This document shows, in pieces, positions 1-9,733 of a stretch of DNA of 64,000 nucleotides (the first letter of the stretch is position 1; every line of letters begins with the position of its first letter). The DNA comes from Mucilaginibacter rigui. GTDB lineage: Bacteria; Bacteroidota; Bacteroidia; Sphingobacteriales; Sphingobacteriaceae. Below the pieces are notes generated by a model. The model searched no databases. It was not told where the DNA came from and was given only the letters and a program-made list of their open reading frames with translations. The position numbers were made by a program, and so were the translations under genes. The DNA lies in contig NZ_JACWMW010000001.1 in assembly GCF_014773275.1 (NCBI RefSeq), forward strand, positions 1,054,001 through 1,118,000. Direction: 5' to 3'.

Positions 1-1128
1 GATGCGAAGGGTAAAACTATCAACAAAAAAGATGGGTCCCCGCAATTAGAGTACCCTGGTAAAGAAGATTTCAAAGACCCTTTTGAACGGTTTATCTATG
101 GTATTCCTCCTTTTTCAAACGGGGATTTTGCATTTCTGCAACACATAGTTTCCTCTTTAAAAGAAGGAGGAAAAGCCGGGGTAGTCTGTCCGCAGGGTGT
201 TTTGTTCAGAGGCCAACCTGCAAAAACAGAAGAGGAAGACGGGCAAAACCGAAAGGCGGATGATGAATACTTAATACGCAGGGGATTTTTGCAGGGACCA
301 ATAGACAGTGATGGTGAGTCTAAAGAGTTGCATAATATTATCGATGCTATTGTAGTATTACCTGGCAACCTGTTTTATGGCACGACAATTCCGGGTTCTA
401 TCCTTTTCATTGATAAAAATAAGCCTAAACACCGTAAGGATAAGGTACTGATGGTGTATGCTGCAAAAGAAGGCTGGTTCAAGGAAAAACCAAACATGAA
501 TGAATTGCAGCCGCACGATATGCTCCGGATCTCAACGATTTTGGAAAGCTGGGGTGACCTGGAGATAGCCAAAGAATGGATTGCCACACAGAAGGTCCGG
601 TTATGGGCATTGATACAGGAGGATCTCGGATACAAGCTTTCTGAAATTGAAGAGGACTATCATGAAGACATCAATTCCTATAGTGAACGGATCGATAAAT
701 TGAGAAAATCTTTGGCTAGTAAAGAAGCAGAGGGAAAAAAGCCAACAAAATCCGAATTAAATACTCTTGGTACGCTCAATGCAGCCCTGGAAAAACTGCT
801 TAATCAAAAAGCAGATAAAATAATGGACACTCACGATCTCGCTGCCAAAGAAAGAAAAGCAATTGATGACGTTGAGCGCGAATTGATCACTGTTTTACAA
901 GACCCTGAATTATGGAAACGGTATTTTTCAATTGTGGATATGCAAGAACTGGAAGAGAACGAGTTTAACCTCTATATTCCAAGATATGTGGACACTTTTG
1001 AACCGGAGGAGCAAATTGACTTAAAAAAAGCATTAAGTGAGTTCAAAGCAACCATGAAAGCAGAATCTGCTTTGGATAATTCGATAGTTGAACTTTTAGA
1101 TGCGATATCTCAATATGATCAGAAATAA
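1..1128 (+). CDS. hsdM: Type I restriction-modification methyltransferase subunit HsdM (5' end outside window)
   Basis: The frame is open from base 1, so the true start lies upstream; the TTG at 202 is internal. HsdM is the N6-adenine methyltransferase subunit and works as a complex with HsdS. Only the C-terminal half of the catalytic domain and the helical tail are visible. The segment YGIPPFSNGDFAFLQHI, then LKEGGKAGVVCPQGVLFRG, matches the part of N6_Mtase that follows catalytic motif IV, which is itself off-window. Residues from about 200 are charged and coiled-coil-like, as expected for the HsdS-contacting tail. Its 3' end overlaps hsdS (ATG at 1115), so translation is probably coupled. 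The family call is firm; completeness of the gene is unknown. Confidence 0.93.
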   Translation, partial: DAKGKTINKKDGSPQLEYPGKEDFKDPFERFIYGIPPFSNGDFAFLQHIVSSLKEGGKAGVVCPQGVLFRGQPAKTEEEDGQNRKADDEYLIRRGFLQGPIDSDGESKELHNIIDAIVVLPGNLFYGTTIPGSILFIDKNKPKHRKDKVLMVYAAKEGWFKEKPNMNELQPHDMLRISTILESWGDLEIAKEWIATQKVRLWALIQEDLGYKLSEIEEDYHEDINSYSERIDKLRKSLASKEAEGKKPTKSELNTLGTLNAALEKLLNQKADKIMDTHDLAAKERKAIDDVERELITVLQDPELWKRYFSIVDMQELEENEFNLYIPRYVDTFEPEEQIDLKKALSEFKATMKAESALDNSIVELLDAISQYDQK

Positions 1129-2489
1129 AAAAGAAGAGGATTATTATTTTCATGAACGGTTTGGTATGGTGCCAAATGGTTGGGAAGTAAAAAAATTAGG
1201 GGAATGCTTTGACTTTTTTCCTACCTCATCTTATTCAAGGGAAAAATTGACTGATACAGGGGAATGTTTGTATGTCCATTATGGAGACATCCACTTAAGG
1301 TTTCAGGAATTTATAGACTTTGAAAACGAGCAATTACCTTTTGTTACAAAAGAAATGGCGACTCGGTTTACAAAACTTAAAGATGGTGATTTAATTATTG
1401 CAGACGCCTCAGAAGATTACGACGGAGTTGGAAAAGCAATTGAGGTTGTCAACTTAGGTAACCAGGAAGCTATTGCAGGCCTTCACACGCTTCATTTGAG
1501 AGCAAAGGATCACTGTTTTGTTAATGGGTTTAAGGGATATGTTTTAAATAATGAAAAAGTCAGGCTTGATATACTACGTTCCGCAACTGGTATAAAAGTT
1601 TATAGCATTTCAAAAGGAGGGCTAAAGAAAATCCTACTTCCCAAACCGCCAAAGCCGGAACAGGAAGCCATAAGCTCAATTCTTTCCAAGGTTGATAAAG
1701 CAATCAAGGCTACCCAAAGTTCTTTAAAGGCTTTGGAGAAATTGAAACTTGGTCTTACGCAAAACTTACTTTCAGGCAAACTAAAGCCAGATGGTAGTTG
1801 GAGAAATAATGACGAATTCTATAACGATGAAAAATTGGGACTGGTACCTATAGGGTGGATTAGTGATAGAATAAAAAATGTAACTAATAGGGTTACGGAT
1901 GGTGAACATTTGTCTCCTGAATTTCAGGAAACCGGAGCATATATCTTATCAGCAGAAGACATAAAAGATGATGGTGTATCCTTCGAAAAAGCAACATTTG
2001 TAAGACCTCAGGATTGTAAAAAATTCAGGAACCGGTGTAATCCTGAATTTGGCGACGTTTTGATTGTTAGTAGAGGAGCAAGTATTGGAAGAACCTGTAA
2101 GGTTAATACGACAGTAGAGTTTTGTTTAATGGGAAGTGTAATCCTTATCAAACCCGATAACGAAAAGCTTCATGGTGGATTTTTGGCTCAATACTTTAAA
2201 TCATACCAGGCATGGATTGGACTTCAAAGACTTTCGGGAACAACAGCACAGCAGGCTATCTATCTAACACACATAAAAAAAGGTAAGAATAATCTATCCC
2301 CAAAATACTAAGGAGCAAGAGGCGATTTCCGGTATCCTTGAATCTTTTGATAAACAAATAGCAGAAAAATTTATCAAACTTGACAGACTGGAGGCACTTA
2401 AAAAATCACTAATGCAAAATCTTCTGTCAGGAAAGATCAGGATAACTGTACCCAAAACTGAAAAGAAGCCGAAAACCTTAATATATTGA
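1115..2489 (+). pseudogene. hsdS: Type I restriction-modification specificity subunit HsdS, frameshifted
   Basis: HsdS chooses the bipartite DNA target of the type I enzyme through two target-recognition domains (TRDs). The first TRD begins after VPNGWEVKKLGE and ends in the conserved helix EQEAISSILSKVDKAI; the second begins at VPIGWISDRIKN. The open frame ends at 2311, but the missing second conserved helix (EQEAISGILESFDKQIA, then KKSLMQNLLSGK) continues in another frame to a stop at 2487-2489. The shift lies at an A7 run (2275-2281); six As would restore one continuous protein of about 458 residues. It may be an inactivating mutation, a phase-variable tract, or a sequencing error. The start could also be ATG 1100; ATG 1115 fits the family better. 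Confidence 0.88.
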
Positions 2490-2490
2490 A

Positions 2491-4242
2491 ATGAAACCTA
2501 GCTGGGCAAAACACGAAGTGTATAATTACTTTGATGCTTTTCTTCAACAAAGCATATTAAATGATGATAGCTATATAACAGATAATCCGGGAATATTTAC
2601 TATTGCAAACCTGGATGCTTGTGTCACGGCGTTTGTAGATAATCCCGATACCGGGGACAGGGATTTTGATGCTAAATCCAGGGATCAGTTCTCAAATACT
2701 ACTAAAGCAGTACAAGAGGTTTTTGCACACTTTATTTGGCTTTGGGCTCTTTCAACTTCAGATATGAGAAGTTGGGGAAAGAAAAAAGCAGTCACCCGGT
2801 TCCTAGGGGATGATTACAATGATAAATTAAATGAGGTTTTTGTAGATGGTGGAATAGGGTCAGCCGGTCAACGCCACAAACTGAATAAACCCTTTGAAAT
2901 ATCCTATCTGCTTTTATTGTTCAGAGATGTAAAAGCTAATCTTCAATTAAAACAACTTAATGATATTTCGTCGATCAAAGTTTTCATAGAAGAGTTATGT
3001 AAAGGCCTTTACTATGATAACGAAACAACTACCGCTACAAATGATGAGAAGCTAAGAAGAGCCGGAAAGGAATTTCTCGCACTCCATCACATATTACTTC
3101 ATTTGTGTGCTCCGGATAGATACGAGGCTATTGCAGCGCAAAAACATAAAGATGCTATCATAAATACCTTTTTCAGCCTTCTGGACAAAGAGAATACAGA
3201 CGATTTGTGGGACGACATTGATGGGAATATCCTGGCGATACGCAAAAAGCTCGATGAAGTCTTTGGCTATGAAGTCAGCTTTTATGATGAAGAGATTCAG
3301 GCTGCCTGGAATTTCGGCGAAAGCAAGGATGATATTTCAGAGGTTACTTTATTTGAGTACAAGAAAGCAATGATCTTTTACGGTCCTCCGGGTACATCAA
3401 AAACCTATTCAGCAAATCGCCTGGCAGAATTGCTTATAACAAAGCAATATTTCCGGAACAAGCAAAACATTAAAGAATACTTCGAAAATTCGGATAAAAT
3501 CTTCGAAGGTCATGTTCATCATTTGCAATTGCACAGTAACTACAACTATGAAGATTTCATAGCTGGTACGCACATTGAAGACAAGAGCAGCATCGTTAAA
3601 CCAGGCTATTTATTGAAGCTAATTGACAAAGTAAAAGTCGACAAACTGCCCCATGTACTAATTCTGGATGAAATAAACCGAACCGACATATCAAGACTAT
3701 TTGGAGAGCTCTTCTCCGCATTGGAATACCGCTCTAAGAAGATTAAGCTTTCTGTAGGGGATCTTGAAATTACCCTGCCTCCTAACCTCTATTTCATTGG
3801 CACAATGAATGAAATAGACTTTTCACTTGAACGCATTGATTTCGCACTGCGCAGACGGTTTTTGTGGCAATTCAAAGGCTTCGACAGAGGGATACTGTTA
3901 AATATGATCAGGTATAAGAATGGGGAGCTCCAAATGAATATCAATGATGCCGACATAGAAACCTTTGTCAATCGTTGCGAACGGTTAAATAAAGAGGTAT
4001 CTGCTATGCCTGAATTAGGAGAAAGCTATCAGGTTGGCCATACCTTCTTCGCGGAAATTGTTGACATCTTTAAATCACTGAAGGGCGTCCATTCTGGCCG
4101 TTTATACTTCCTGACTCAACCCGTAAACATACTATGGGAAATTAGTATAAAGCCGGTTTTACAGGCGTTTCTGGGAAACATGGATGCAGATTCTAAAAAT
4201 GACAGAATAAGCGAATTACGGAAGGTTTTTCAGAATGGCTGA
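2491..4242 (+). CDS. mcrB: McrB-type AAA+ GTPase of a modification-dependent restriction system
   Basis: McrB is the NTP-driven motor of McrBC, which cuts DNA carrying modified cytosine. The C-terminal half has the family's marks: Walker A GPPGTSKT near residue 294 (Ser replaces the usual Gly before Lys), the segment YNYEDFIAG near 351, Walker B LILDEINRTDISRLFGELF near 390 and a sensor GTMNEID near 436 followed by ALRRRF. The N-terminal 280 residues, which would hold target recognition, are not recognised. It starts two bases after the hsdS reading ends and overlaps mcrC by 8 bases. The gene is intact, though placed between hsdS and hsdR, so it is probably transcribed with the type I genes. 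Confidence 0.9.
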   Translation: MKPSWAKHEVYNYFDAFLQQSILNDDSYITDNPGIFTIANLDACVTAFVDNPDTGDRDFDAKSRDQFSNTTKAVQEVFAHFIWLWALSTSDMRSWGKKKAVTRFLGDDYNDKLNEVFVDGGIGSAGQRHKLNKPFEISYLLLLFRDVKANLQLKQLNDISSIKVFIEELCKGLYYDNETTTATNDEKLRRAGKEFLALHHILLHLCAPDRYEAIAAQKHKDAIINTFFSLLDKENTDDLWDDIDGNILAIRKKLDEVFGYEVSFYDEEIQAAWNFGESKDDISEVTLFEYKKAMIFYGPPGTSKTYSANRLAELLITKQYFRNKQNIKEYFENSDKIFEGHVHHLQLHSNYNYEDFIAGTHIEDKSSIVKPGYLLKLIDKVKVDKLPHVLILDEINRTDISRLFGELFSALEYRSKKIKLSVGDLEITLPPNLYFIGTMNEIDFSLERIDFALRRRFLWQFKGFDRGILLNMIRYKNGELQMNINDADIETFVNRCERLNKEVSAMPELGESYQVGHTFFAEIVDIFKSLKGVHSGRLYFLTQPVNILWEISIKPVLQAFLGNMDADSKNDRISELRKVFQNG

Positions 4243-5545
4243 TATGCTTACTCATATAGAAGCATTTGATTGTCTGCCATTCGATAATTCAGCAGCAACA
4301 GGAGACGTGTTGCAGGAATTCATGAGATCCCAAAGCAATAGTGTTTTTTGGTTTTCTGCGGATTACAATGCTGATGACGATTCCAAATTAGCCGAGTATG
4401 ATTATCGCAATAATTCCTGGAGGGCCGGCCGCTTTGTCGGTGAAGCAATATTTAACCATAATAACACGGACTATAAAATTTCAATTAAGCCGCGGTTTGG
4501 TGAACAGATGCTATTCAGAATGCTGGAAGAAATATTCAATATCAGAATAACAGCTTCCGCAAGTGAAACAAGTAAATCAGGGGATTGGCAACATTACATT
4601 AAAAGAATTATTGCTTTTATCTGGCTGCAGAAACTGGCGAATGCAAACTTACATGGGCTACCTAAAACACAAATAAGAAAAGAACATACCGGCGAAACAA
4701 TCAGGGGAAAGTTAGATGTTAGAAAATCGATAAAGCCATTACATCGTAACAACACGGTAATTTCAACTTACAGAGAGAAACAAATTGATCAATCAATCGC
4801 ACAAATTGTTTTTCAGGCCTATTACATACTGAAAGCAGACTTTGAAATCGGCAGGATAAACATTCCTGAGACGGCAAGGGAGGCAATCAATCAAATTCAC
4901 ACGGCAGTAAAGACTAAACGGCTCATTAGCCAAAATGAATATAAAAACATCCGTTACAAGGATATCTATCTTAGCTGGAAACCATTGGTTGACCTGTCCT
5001 GGGACATTATAAAACGAAAACAACTGAGCCTAAAACAGAACAAAGGCAATAAAGGGTTCGGTTTCTTTATTGACATGGCAGAGGTTTGGGAGCAATACCT
5101 CAGGTCCCTCTTAAAAAAGCACCTGTTGCCTCATGGTTGGCGTTACAAAAACGAAGTACAGATTGCCTACAGAGGTTATTTCTGGGAAAGGCAACTGATA
5201 CCAGACCTTGTTTTTCAAAAAGGTAATGAGATAGCGGTTTGGGATGCTAAATACAAACGGATGATGGGAAGGCATTTTGATGTGGACCGTTCTGACTTCT
5301 TCCAGATACATACCTATATACAATATCAGCTAAATCATAAATGGGTCAAAGCTGGTGGGTTGCTTTATCCCATATCCACTTCACCGGACTTTGACCAATT
5401 CTGCAGCCCCTACCTGATTAATCAGGACGGGATAAAAATGCGCTTTTCCATTGACGGAGTTGTGCTACATGAACAGGATGAGAATGATAATCAGAAAATA
5501 TCCGAAACAGCATTTATAAACCGAATCATTAACAGTATTTCATAA
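4235..5545 (+). CDS. mcrC: McrC-type nuclease subunit
   Basis: McrC supplies the endonuclease and stimulates McrB NTP hydrolysis. The 436-residue protein has the McrC layout: an N-terminal adaptor-like beta region, a helical middle, and a PD-(D/E)xK nuclease near the C-terminus, visible as IPDLVF (about 321) and VWDAKYKR (about 334). The start overlaps mcrB by 8 bases, typical of coupled mcrBC pairs. The stop is followed after a single base by hsdR. No damage is seen. Confidence 0.9.
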   Translation: MADMLTHIEAFDCLPFDNSAATGDVLQEFMRSQSNSVFWFSADYNADDDSKLAEYDYRNNSWRAGRFVGEAIFNHNNTDYKISIKPRFGEQMLFRMLEEIFNIRITASASETSKSGDWQHYIKRIIAFIWLQKLANANLHGLPKTQIRKEHTGETIRGKLDVRKSIKPLHRNNTVISTYREKQIDQSIAQIVFQAYYILKADFEIGRINIPETAREAINQIHTAVKTKRLISQNEYKNIRYKDIYLSWKPLVDLSWDIIKRKQLSLKQNKGNKGFGFFIDMAEVWEQYLRSLLKKHLLPHGWRYKNEVQIAYRGYFWERQLIPDLVFQKGNEIAVWDAKYKRMMGRHFDVDRSDFFQIHTYIQYQLNHKWVKAGGLLYPISTSPDFDQFCSPYLINQDGIKMRFSIDGVVLHEQDENDNQKISETAFINRIINSIS

Positions 5546-5546
5546 A

Positions 5547-8500
5547 ATGGGCAGACTATCAGAACTAAAGGGGGTTGAAAGACCCGTAACAGAATGGCTA
5601 AGTAAAATGGGCTGGGTTTTCAAAAGTAATGATGACCTCAAGATCTATAATCGCCCGTTTTCAAACCCCGTATTAGAAAGCATTCTAATTGAAAGAACTG
5701 CCTATATAAATGATATTTCAGTCGAAGTTGCAAAAGTTGCCGTTGAACAATTACTTCAAAGCCTTAATAATCCGATACCCATACTAGGCAACGAGTTGTT
5801 TTTAGAGAAGCTTGCTTCCCACGTGACCATCACAATTGACGGTGATGATATAGATGTGCATTTTATTGACTACGAAGATATCTGGAACAACGACTTTATA
5901 GTAACCAATCAATACTGGGTACAAGGCTACAAAATGGTGAAAACTGATATTGTTTTGCTTGTAAATGGCATTCCCCTGGTTCCGATAGAAGCAAAACAAA
6001 GGGCCAGGAAAGGCACTAATTGGGTTGAAGGAGTAGTTCAGTTCTCTACCTATGACCAAAGGGCAGACAAACTATATATGTGCCACTCTTTCGGTGTAGC
6101 CTGTAATGGACGCATCGCAAAATATGGTATACCGGGCGCATCCTCTTCGTATTTTAATGAATGGAAAAGCACCATTCTTGATGTAAGTCATCCAAACCCT
6201 ATCCTGGAGCCTGCCAATGATTTATGCAGGACTTACAAGGATGATAAAGACGGCCTTTGGAATTTCGACGTTGAACGATTACCAAATGGTGAAGTTTTGG
6301 AACGAATGAAATTAGGTATCATTGGCCTTCTTCAACCTGCAAGAGTGCTGGACATTCTTAAGCACTTTATGGTCTTTGAAAGAACCGAAGGTAAGATCAT
6401 AAAGAAAGTGGCAAGATACCAGCAATTACGGGCGGCAAATAAAATAGCTGATAGGGTAATTAATTCGGATTTAAAACAAGGTGTTATCTGGCATACACAG
6501 GGCTCCGGCAAAAGCCTGACAATGCTTTATACTGCTTTTAAATTAAGGCAAACCAAGGCTTTAAAAGATCCTACCATTTACATTATTGTTGACAGGAAAG
6601 ACCTTAGGGAACAAATTGGCGGAACATTTGATGACTGTGAATTCCCTAATGCCAGATCTGTTAATAATATCGGAGACCTGAAGTATATCATTGATAAAGC
6701 GCCTGCAGGAGTATTTATAACAACCATCCAGAAATTTCGGGAATTAGGAAACAGGCAGGATGAAAGAGACAATATAATTCTACTTATTGATGAAGCTCAC
6801 CGTTCCCAATACGGTGACTTTCAGATAGAGCTACAAAACGTTCTGCCAAATGCCAGGCGATTTGCGTTTACAGGAACGCCTATTCCCAAAACACATCAGG
6901 AGTTTGGAGTAGTTCGTGAAAGTGGAGGACATGAATATTACCTCGACAGATATAGCATTCAGGATGCTATTGATGATGGTGCTACAAAGCCAATAAGATA
7001 TACTTTCGGCCCTATGGAGTGGTTCCTGGATAAAGAAAAGCTAAAAAAAGGATATGAAGAAATCACAGCTGATCTCAATGAGGACGAAAAAAGATTAGTT
7101 GAAAAGCGCGTGCAGCCTTGGAAGGTCTTCTTGAAGCATCCTGATAGGATTCAAACCCTTGCTAAAGATATTGCTGATGACTACCGTGCCGTAGTCGAGC
7201 CACAGGGTTATAAAGCTCAGGTTGTTGCCTGTGATAAGGAAGCATGCGTACGATACTACAATGAATTACTGAAATATTTCGACCGGTCAGAAATATCAAT
7301 CATATTTTCAACAGGCGCTTATGATAAAGGGGATAAGTATGAACTGTACAAAGATCATTATAAAGATGACGTAGAAAGAAAAAAGCTGATCAGGCAATTC
7401 AAACGCCGCATCACTTCGGAGGAGCAAAAATTAGGGAATAACCTGAAAGTATTTATTGTATGCAATATGCTGTTGACGGGTTTCGATGCCCCTATTGAGC
7501 AGACAATGTATCTTGATAGCCCGATTCGTGACCACAACCTCTTACAGGCAGTTGCAAGAACCAACCGGCCATACGACGATAAGATCTCTAGACTTTCAAA
7601 GGAATTTGGGCGGATAGTAGATTATATCGGCGTATTCCAGGATTACAGAGAGGCATTAAACTATGACCCAGATGATATCGGTGAATTTGAAGATGTAGAA
7701 AGTTTGGTTGCAACATTTCCCAAGGTATTAGAAGATGCTTTCAAACCTTTTGAAGGCATAGTTATGGAGGATTCTTATGAATGTGCCATGAATATTGTCC
7801 GTAAGCTTACTGAAATTGACCATGGAAAATTCGAGGGCACATTCCGCGAAGTGGTACAACTATGGGAATCCATCTCTCCCCATCCTAAGCTCCGGGAGCA
7901 ACGGGAAAAATACCTTTGGCTGAATGAGATCTATGAAATCTACCTGGAAGAATTTAAGAGAATTGATTTTGATACGGAGATCTATGCAGCTAAAACCAGG
8001 AAATTAATAGAGGAAACAGCTAAATTAATTAGCTTCAAAGGTCACCTGCCTGAAATAAAAATTGATTCTGACTATCTGAGCAAGTTAAAGGAAACAAAAC
8101 TTAACCCATCGGATAAAGCGGAAAAAATTATCCGCGATATTGAAACGGTGATCAGGCAAAACGAAGTAAACAGCGCGATTTATGTTGAGTTCCAAAATCG
8201 CCTTGACGATCTGATTAAACAGAAACAGGAGCAAAGTCTGGCTATCGAAGAAATATTGAATAAGCTGGGCTCGCTATATAATGAATTAGATGAAGTGGCC
8301 TCTTTACCCCAGCGTATGGGATTTCCTGATAAAGGATCGTTTGAAATATTTACCTTAATAAAGAGCTTCTCGAAAGATGGCTTTAACGCAGAACTGGCGA
8401 GAGAGTTTTCGATAACAGCTTTGGAAAATGTGATCAAGAAAAAGATTTACATAGGTTGGCAGGATGTTCCCAGGGAATATGAGCGGCTTCAGGCGGACAT

Positions 8501-8609
8501 AGAACTATTATCTGTAAACCCTAAGTTTGAGCAGTTGGGTATTGATGAGCAGGATGAGCTTATGGAGGGAATTATGAAAGCTATTTCAAAAAATTACAGC
8601 CTTGATTAA
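5547..8609 (+). CDS. hsdR: Type I restriction enzyme endonuclease/translocase subunit HsdR
   Basis: HsdR translocates DNA and cuts it when the HsdMS complex meets unmodified targets. The 1020-residue length is normal. The N-terminal nuclease shows VPIEAKQRA near residue 148; the superfamily 2 motor shows motif I HTQGSGKSLTM near 312, DEAH near 414, motif III AFTGTPI, and a motif VI-like AVARTNRPY. A helical tail follows for HsdMS binding. It begins one base after mcrC and its TAA overlaps the next ATG (TAATG), so the array is one tight operon. The gene is intact. With hsdS frameshifted, the nuclease may be idle unless the hsdS frame is restored. Confidence 0.95.
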   Translation: MGRLSELKGVERPVTEWLSKMGWVFKSNDDLKIYNRPFSNPVLESILIERTAYINDISVEVAKVAVEQLLQSLNNPIPILGNELFLEKLASHVTITIDGDDIDVHFIDYEDIWNNDFIVTNQYWVQGYKMVKTDIVLLVNGIPLVPIEAKQRARKGTNWVEGVVQFSTYDQRADKLYMCHSFGVACNGRIAKYGIPGASSSYFNEWKSTILDVSHPNPILEPANDLCRTYKDDKDGLWNFDVERLPNGEVLERMKLGIIGLLQPARVLDILKHFMVFERTEGKIIKKVARYQQLRAANKIADRVINSDLKQGVIWHTQGSGKSLTMLYTAFKLRQTKALKDPTIYIIVDRKDLREQIGGTFDDCEFPNARSVNNIGDLKYIIDKAPAGVFITTIQKFRELGNRQDERDNIILLIDEAHRSQYGDFQIELQNVLPNARRFAFTGTPIPKTHQEFGVVRESGGHEYYLDRYSIQDAIDDGATKPIRYTFGPMEWFLDKEKLKKGYEEITADLNEDEKRLVEKRVQPWKVFLKHPDRIQTLAKDIADDYRAVVEPQGYKAQVVACDKEACVRYYNELLKYFDRSEISIIFSTGAYDKGDKYELYKDHYKDDVERKKLIRQFKRRITSEEQKLGNNLKVFIVCNMLLTGFDAPIEQTMYLDSPIRDHNLLQAVARTNRPYDDKISRLSKEFGRIVDYIGVFQDYREALNYDPDDIGEFEDVESLVATFPKVLEDAFKPFEGIVMEDSYECAMNIVRKLTEIDHGKFEGTFREVVQLWESISPHPKLREQREKYLWLNEIYEIYLEEFKRIDFDTEIYAAKTRKLIEETAKLISFKGHLPEIKIDSDYLSKLKETKLNPSDKAEKIIRDIETVIRQNEVNSAIYVEFQNRLDDLIKQKQEQSLAIEEILNKLGSLYNELDEVASLPQRMGFPDKGSFEIFTLIKSFSKDGFNAELAREFSITALENVIKKKIYIGWQDVPREYERLQADIELLSVNPKFEQLGIDEQDELMEGIMKAISKNYSLD

Positions 8610-9265
8610 TGGTACTGCCTGATAATCTCATATTAGTACAAAAAGACGTTAAACATGCCCGGATAAGGGTGAGCGAGGATGGAAAAATCCGCGCGATCAT
8701 TCCTGAAACTTTTTCAGAGGATGATATAACAGCATTATTGAAGAAGAAAAAGTCATGGATTGAAAAGCATTTAAGATTTTTCAATGGCATGTCTAAAATA
8801 ATTCTTCAGCGCAACGAGCTTTTACTTTTTGGCAACAGGTACAGTTATTTTTATGACTCAACCTACGAACATAAAGTTTTAGTTGATCATGAACATAAAA
8901 CTATTAACTCGAGAAGAAATTTGTTAGAAGCAAAAACGCAACAGGCTTGGTACACCAATCTGGCCAGAAAATACCTAACCAAAAGAACCAGTGAACTCGC
9001 AGGAAATCTACATTTTGAATACAATAAACTATATATACGGAACCAGAGAACTAAATGGGGAAATTGCTCAAAGGAAAAGAATATATCCTTAAACTGGAGG
9101 TTGATTAAAGCGCCCCTTTTTGTAATCGACTATCTGATAATTCACGAATTGCTTCATACTGTTGTTATGAACCATAGTCAGAAGTTCTGGACGATGCTCA
9201 AGTCATACTATCCAGATTATAAAGATGCCATTAGTTGGTTGGATAAATTTGGTAACAGTTTGTAG
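8609..9265 (+). CDS. YgjP-like (DUF45) zinc metallopeptidase-fold protein
   Basis: The 218-residue protein belongs to the YgjP/DUF45 family. The signature is clear: KWGNCSKEKNISLNWRL, then YLIIHELLHTVVMNHSQKFW, with zinc ligands HELLH near residue 179 and a downstream His in NHS. The biochemical role of this family is unsettled. Members often sit at the end of type I restriction operons, as here, where the start overlaps the hsdR stop by one base. A role in control or turnover of the restriction complex is inference. This is the last gene of the operon. Confidence 0.85.
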   Translation: MVLPDNLILVQKDVKHARIRVSEDGKIRAIIPETFSEDDITALLKKKKSWIEKHLRFFNGMSKIILQRNELLLFGNRYSYFYDSTYEHKVLVDHEHKTINSRRNLLEAKTQQAWYTNLARKYLTKRTSELAGNLHFEYNKLYIRNQRTKWGNCSKEKNISLNWRLIKAPLFVIDYLIIHELLHTVVMNHSQKFWTMLKSYYPDYKDAISWLDKFGNSL

Positions 9266-9733
9266 GTTAATAAGTTACGAAAACTGCATTTCTTAGTATT
9301 CAAACTAAGGAGCATGTTTCATTAAAGATCGATTTGTAATGATTTAGTATTTTGAAAAGTAGGTAAGTTTCTGATATCAACTAAATTAGCTACTAATTAA
9401 TATTAAATTTATCCAAATGCATTCGACAAAATAACCACCCCAACCCATTGTATCGCTTAAACAACCGGCAGCAGCAAGCAGGAAAACTGTCAAGGGCACT
9501 GCTGCCTTTTAAAAACGAATTCAATGCAGCGTTTATATACCCTTGACAGTTTTCCTGTGATGCTAATTTTGTGAGTGCGGTGCAGTGGTTAATTGCAATG
9601 CAGAGGGATAGGCAATTCTGTGGTAAGAGATAGCGAGCCATAGTATTGCATGTGCGGCAGAAAGGCTGTCGGTGTAATGTAACCCGGAGCGATAGCGTGT
9701 GGTGAAATGAAACCGTCTGCCTTCCTGCAAGGG
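9266..9733. other. 468-base gap with interleaved inverted repeats, no convincing gene
   Basis: This gap lies between the convergent restriction operon and the HEPN gene. No terminator with a clear T-run is seen. The left part (to about 9420) is AT-rich. The middle holds two interleaved inverted repeats, described separately. The only open frame (9641 to 9393, minus strand) lacks any recognisable motif, and much of it is made of the repeat arms, so it is not called. Confidence 0.5.
9467..9557. repeat. Two interleaved inverted repeats (pseudoknot-like order)
   Basis: Pair A is an 8-base repeat (GGCAGCAG at 9467-9474 with CTGCTGCC at 9499-9506). Pair B is an exact 18-base repeat (arms 9479-9496 and 9540-9557, core AAACTGTCAAGGG). 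The order A-left, B-left, A-right, B-right means the two helices can form a pseudoknot or exclude each other. Its role is unknown; an attenuator, recombination site or small RNA are options. Confidence 0.7.

Noticed and set aside
103..117. YGIPPF in HsdM read as a catalytic NPPF motif with Asn lost
   Set aside because: In this HsdM subfamily a YG(I/V)PP stretch with GNF/NGDFA follows after the true motif IV, which lies upstream of the window.
2275..2283. Programmed -1 ribosomal frameshift at the A-rich site in hsdS
   Set aside because: A -1 shift leads at once to a stop; the needed shift is +1 (or loss of one A), so a programmed -1 event does not explain it.
9393..9641. 82-residue frame on the minus strand
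   Set aside because: It has no motif and much of it is made of inverted-repeat arms, so its openness is likely accidental.
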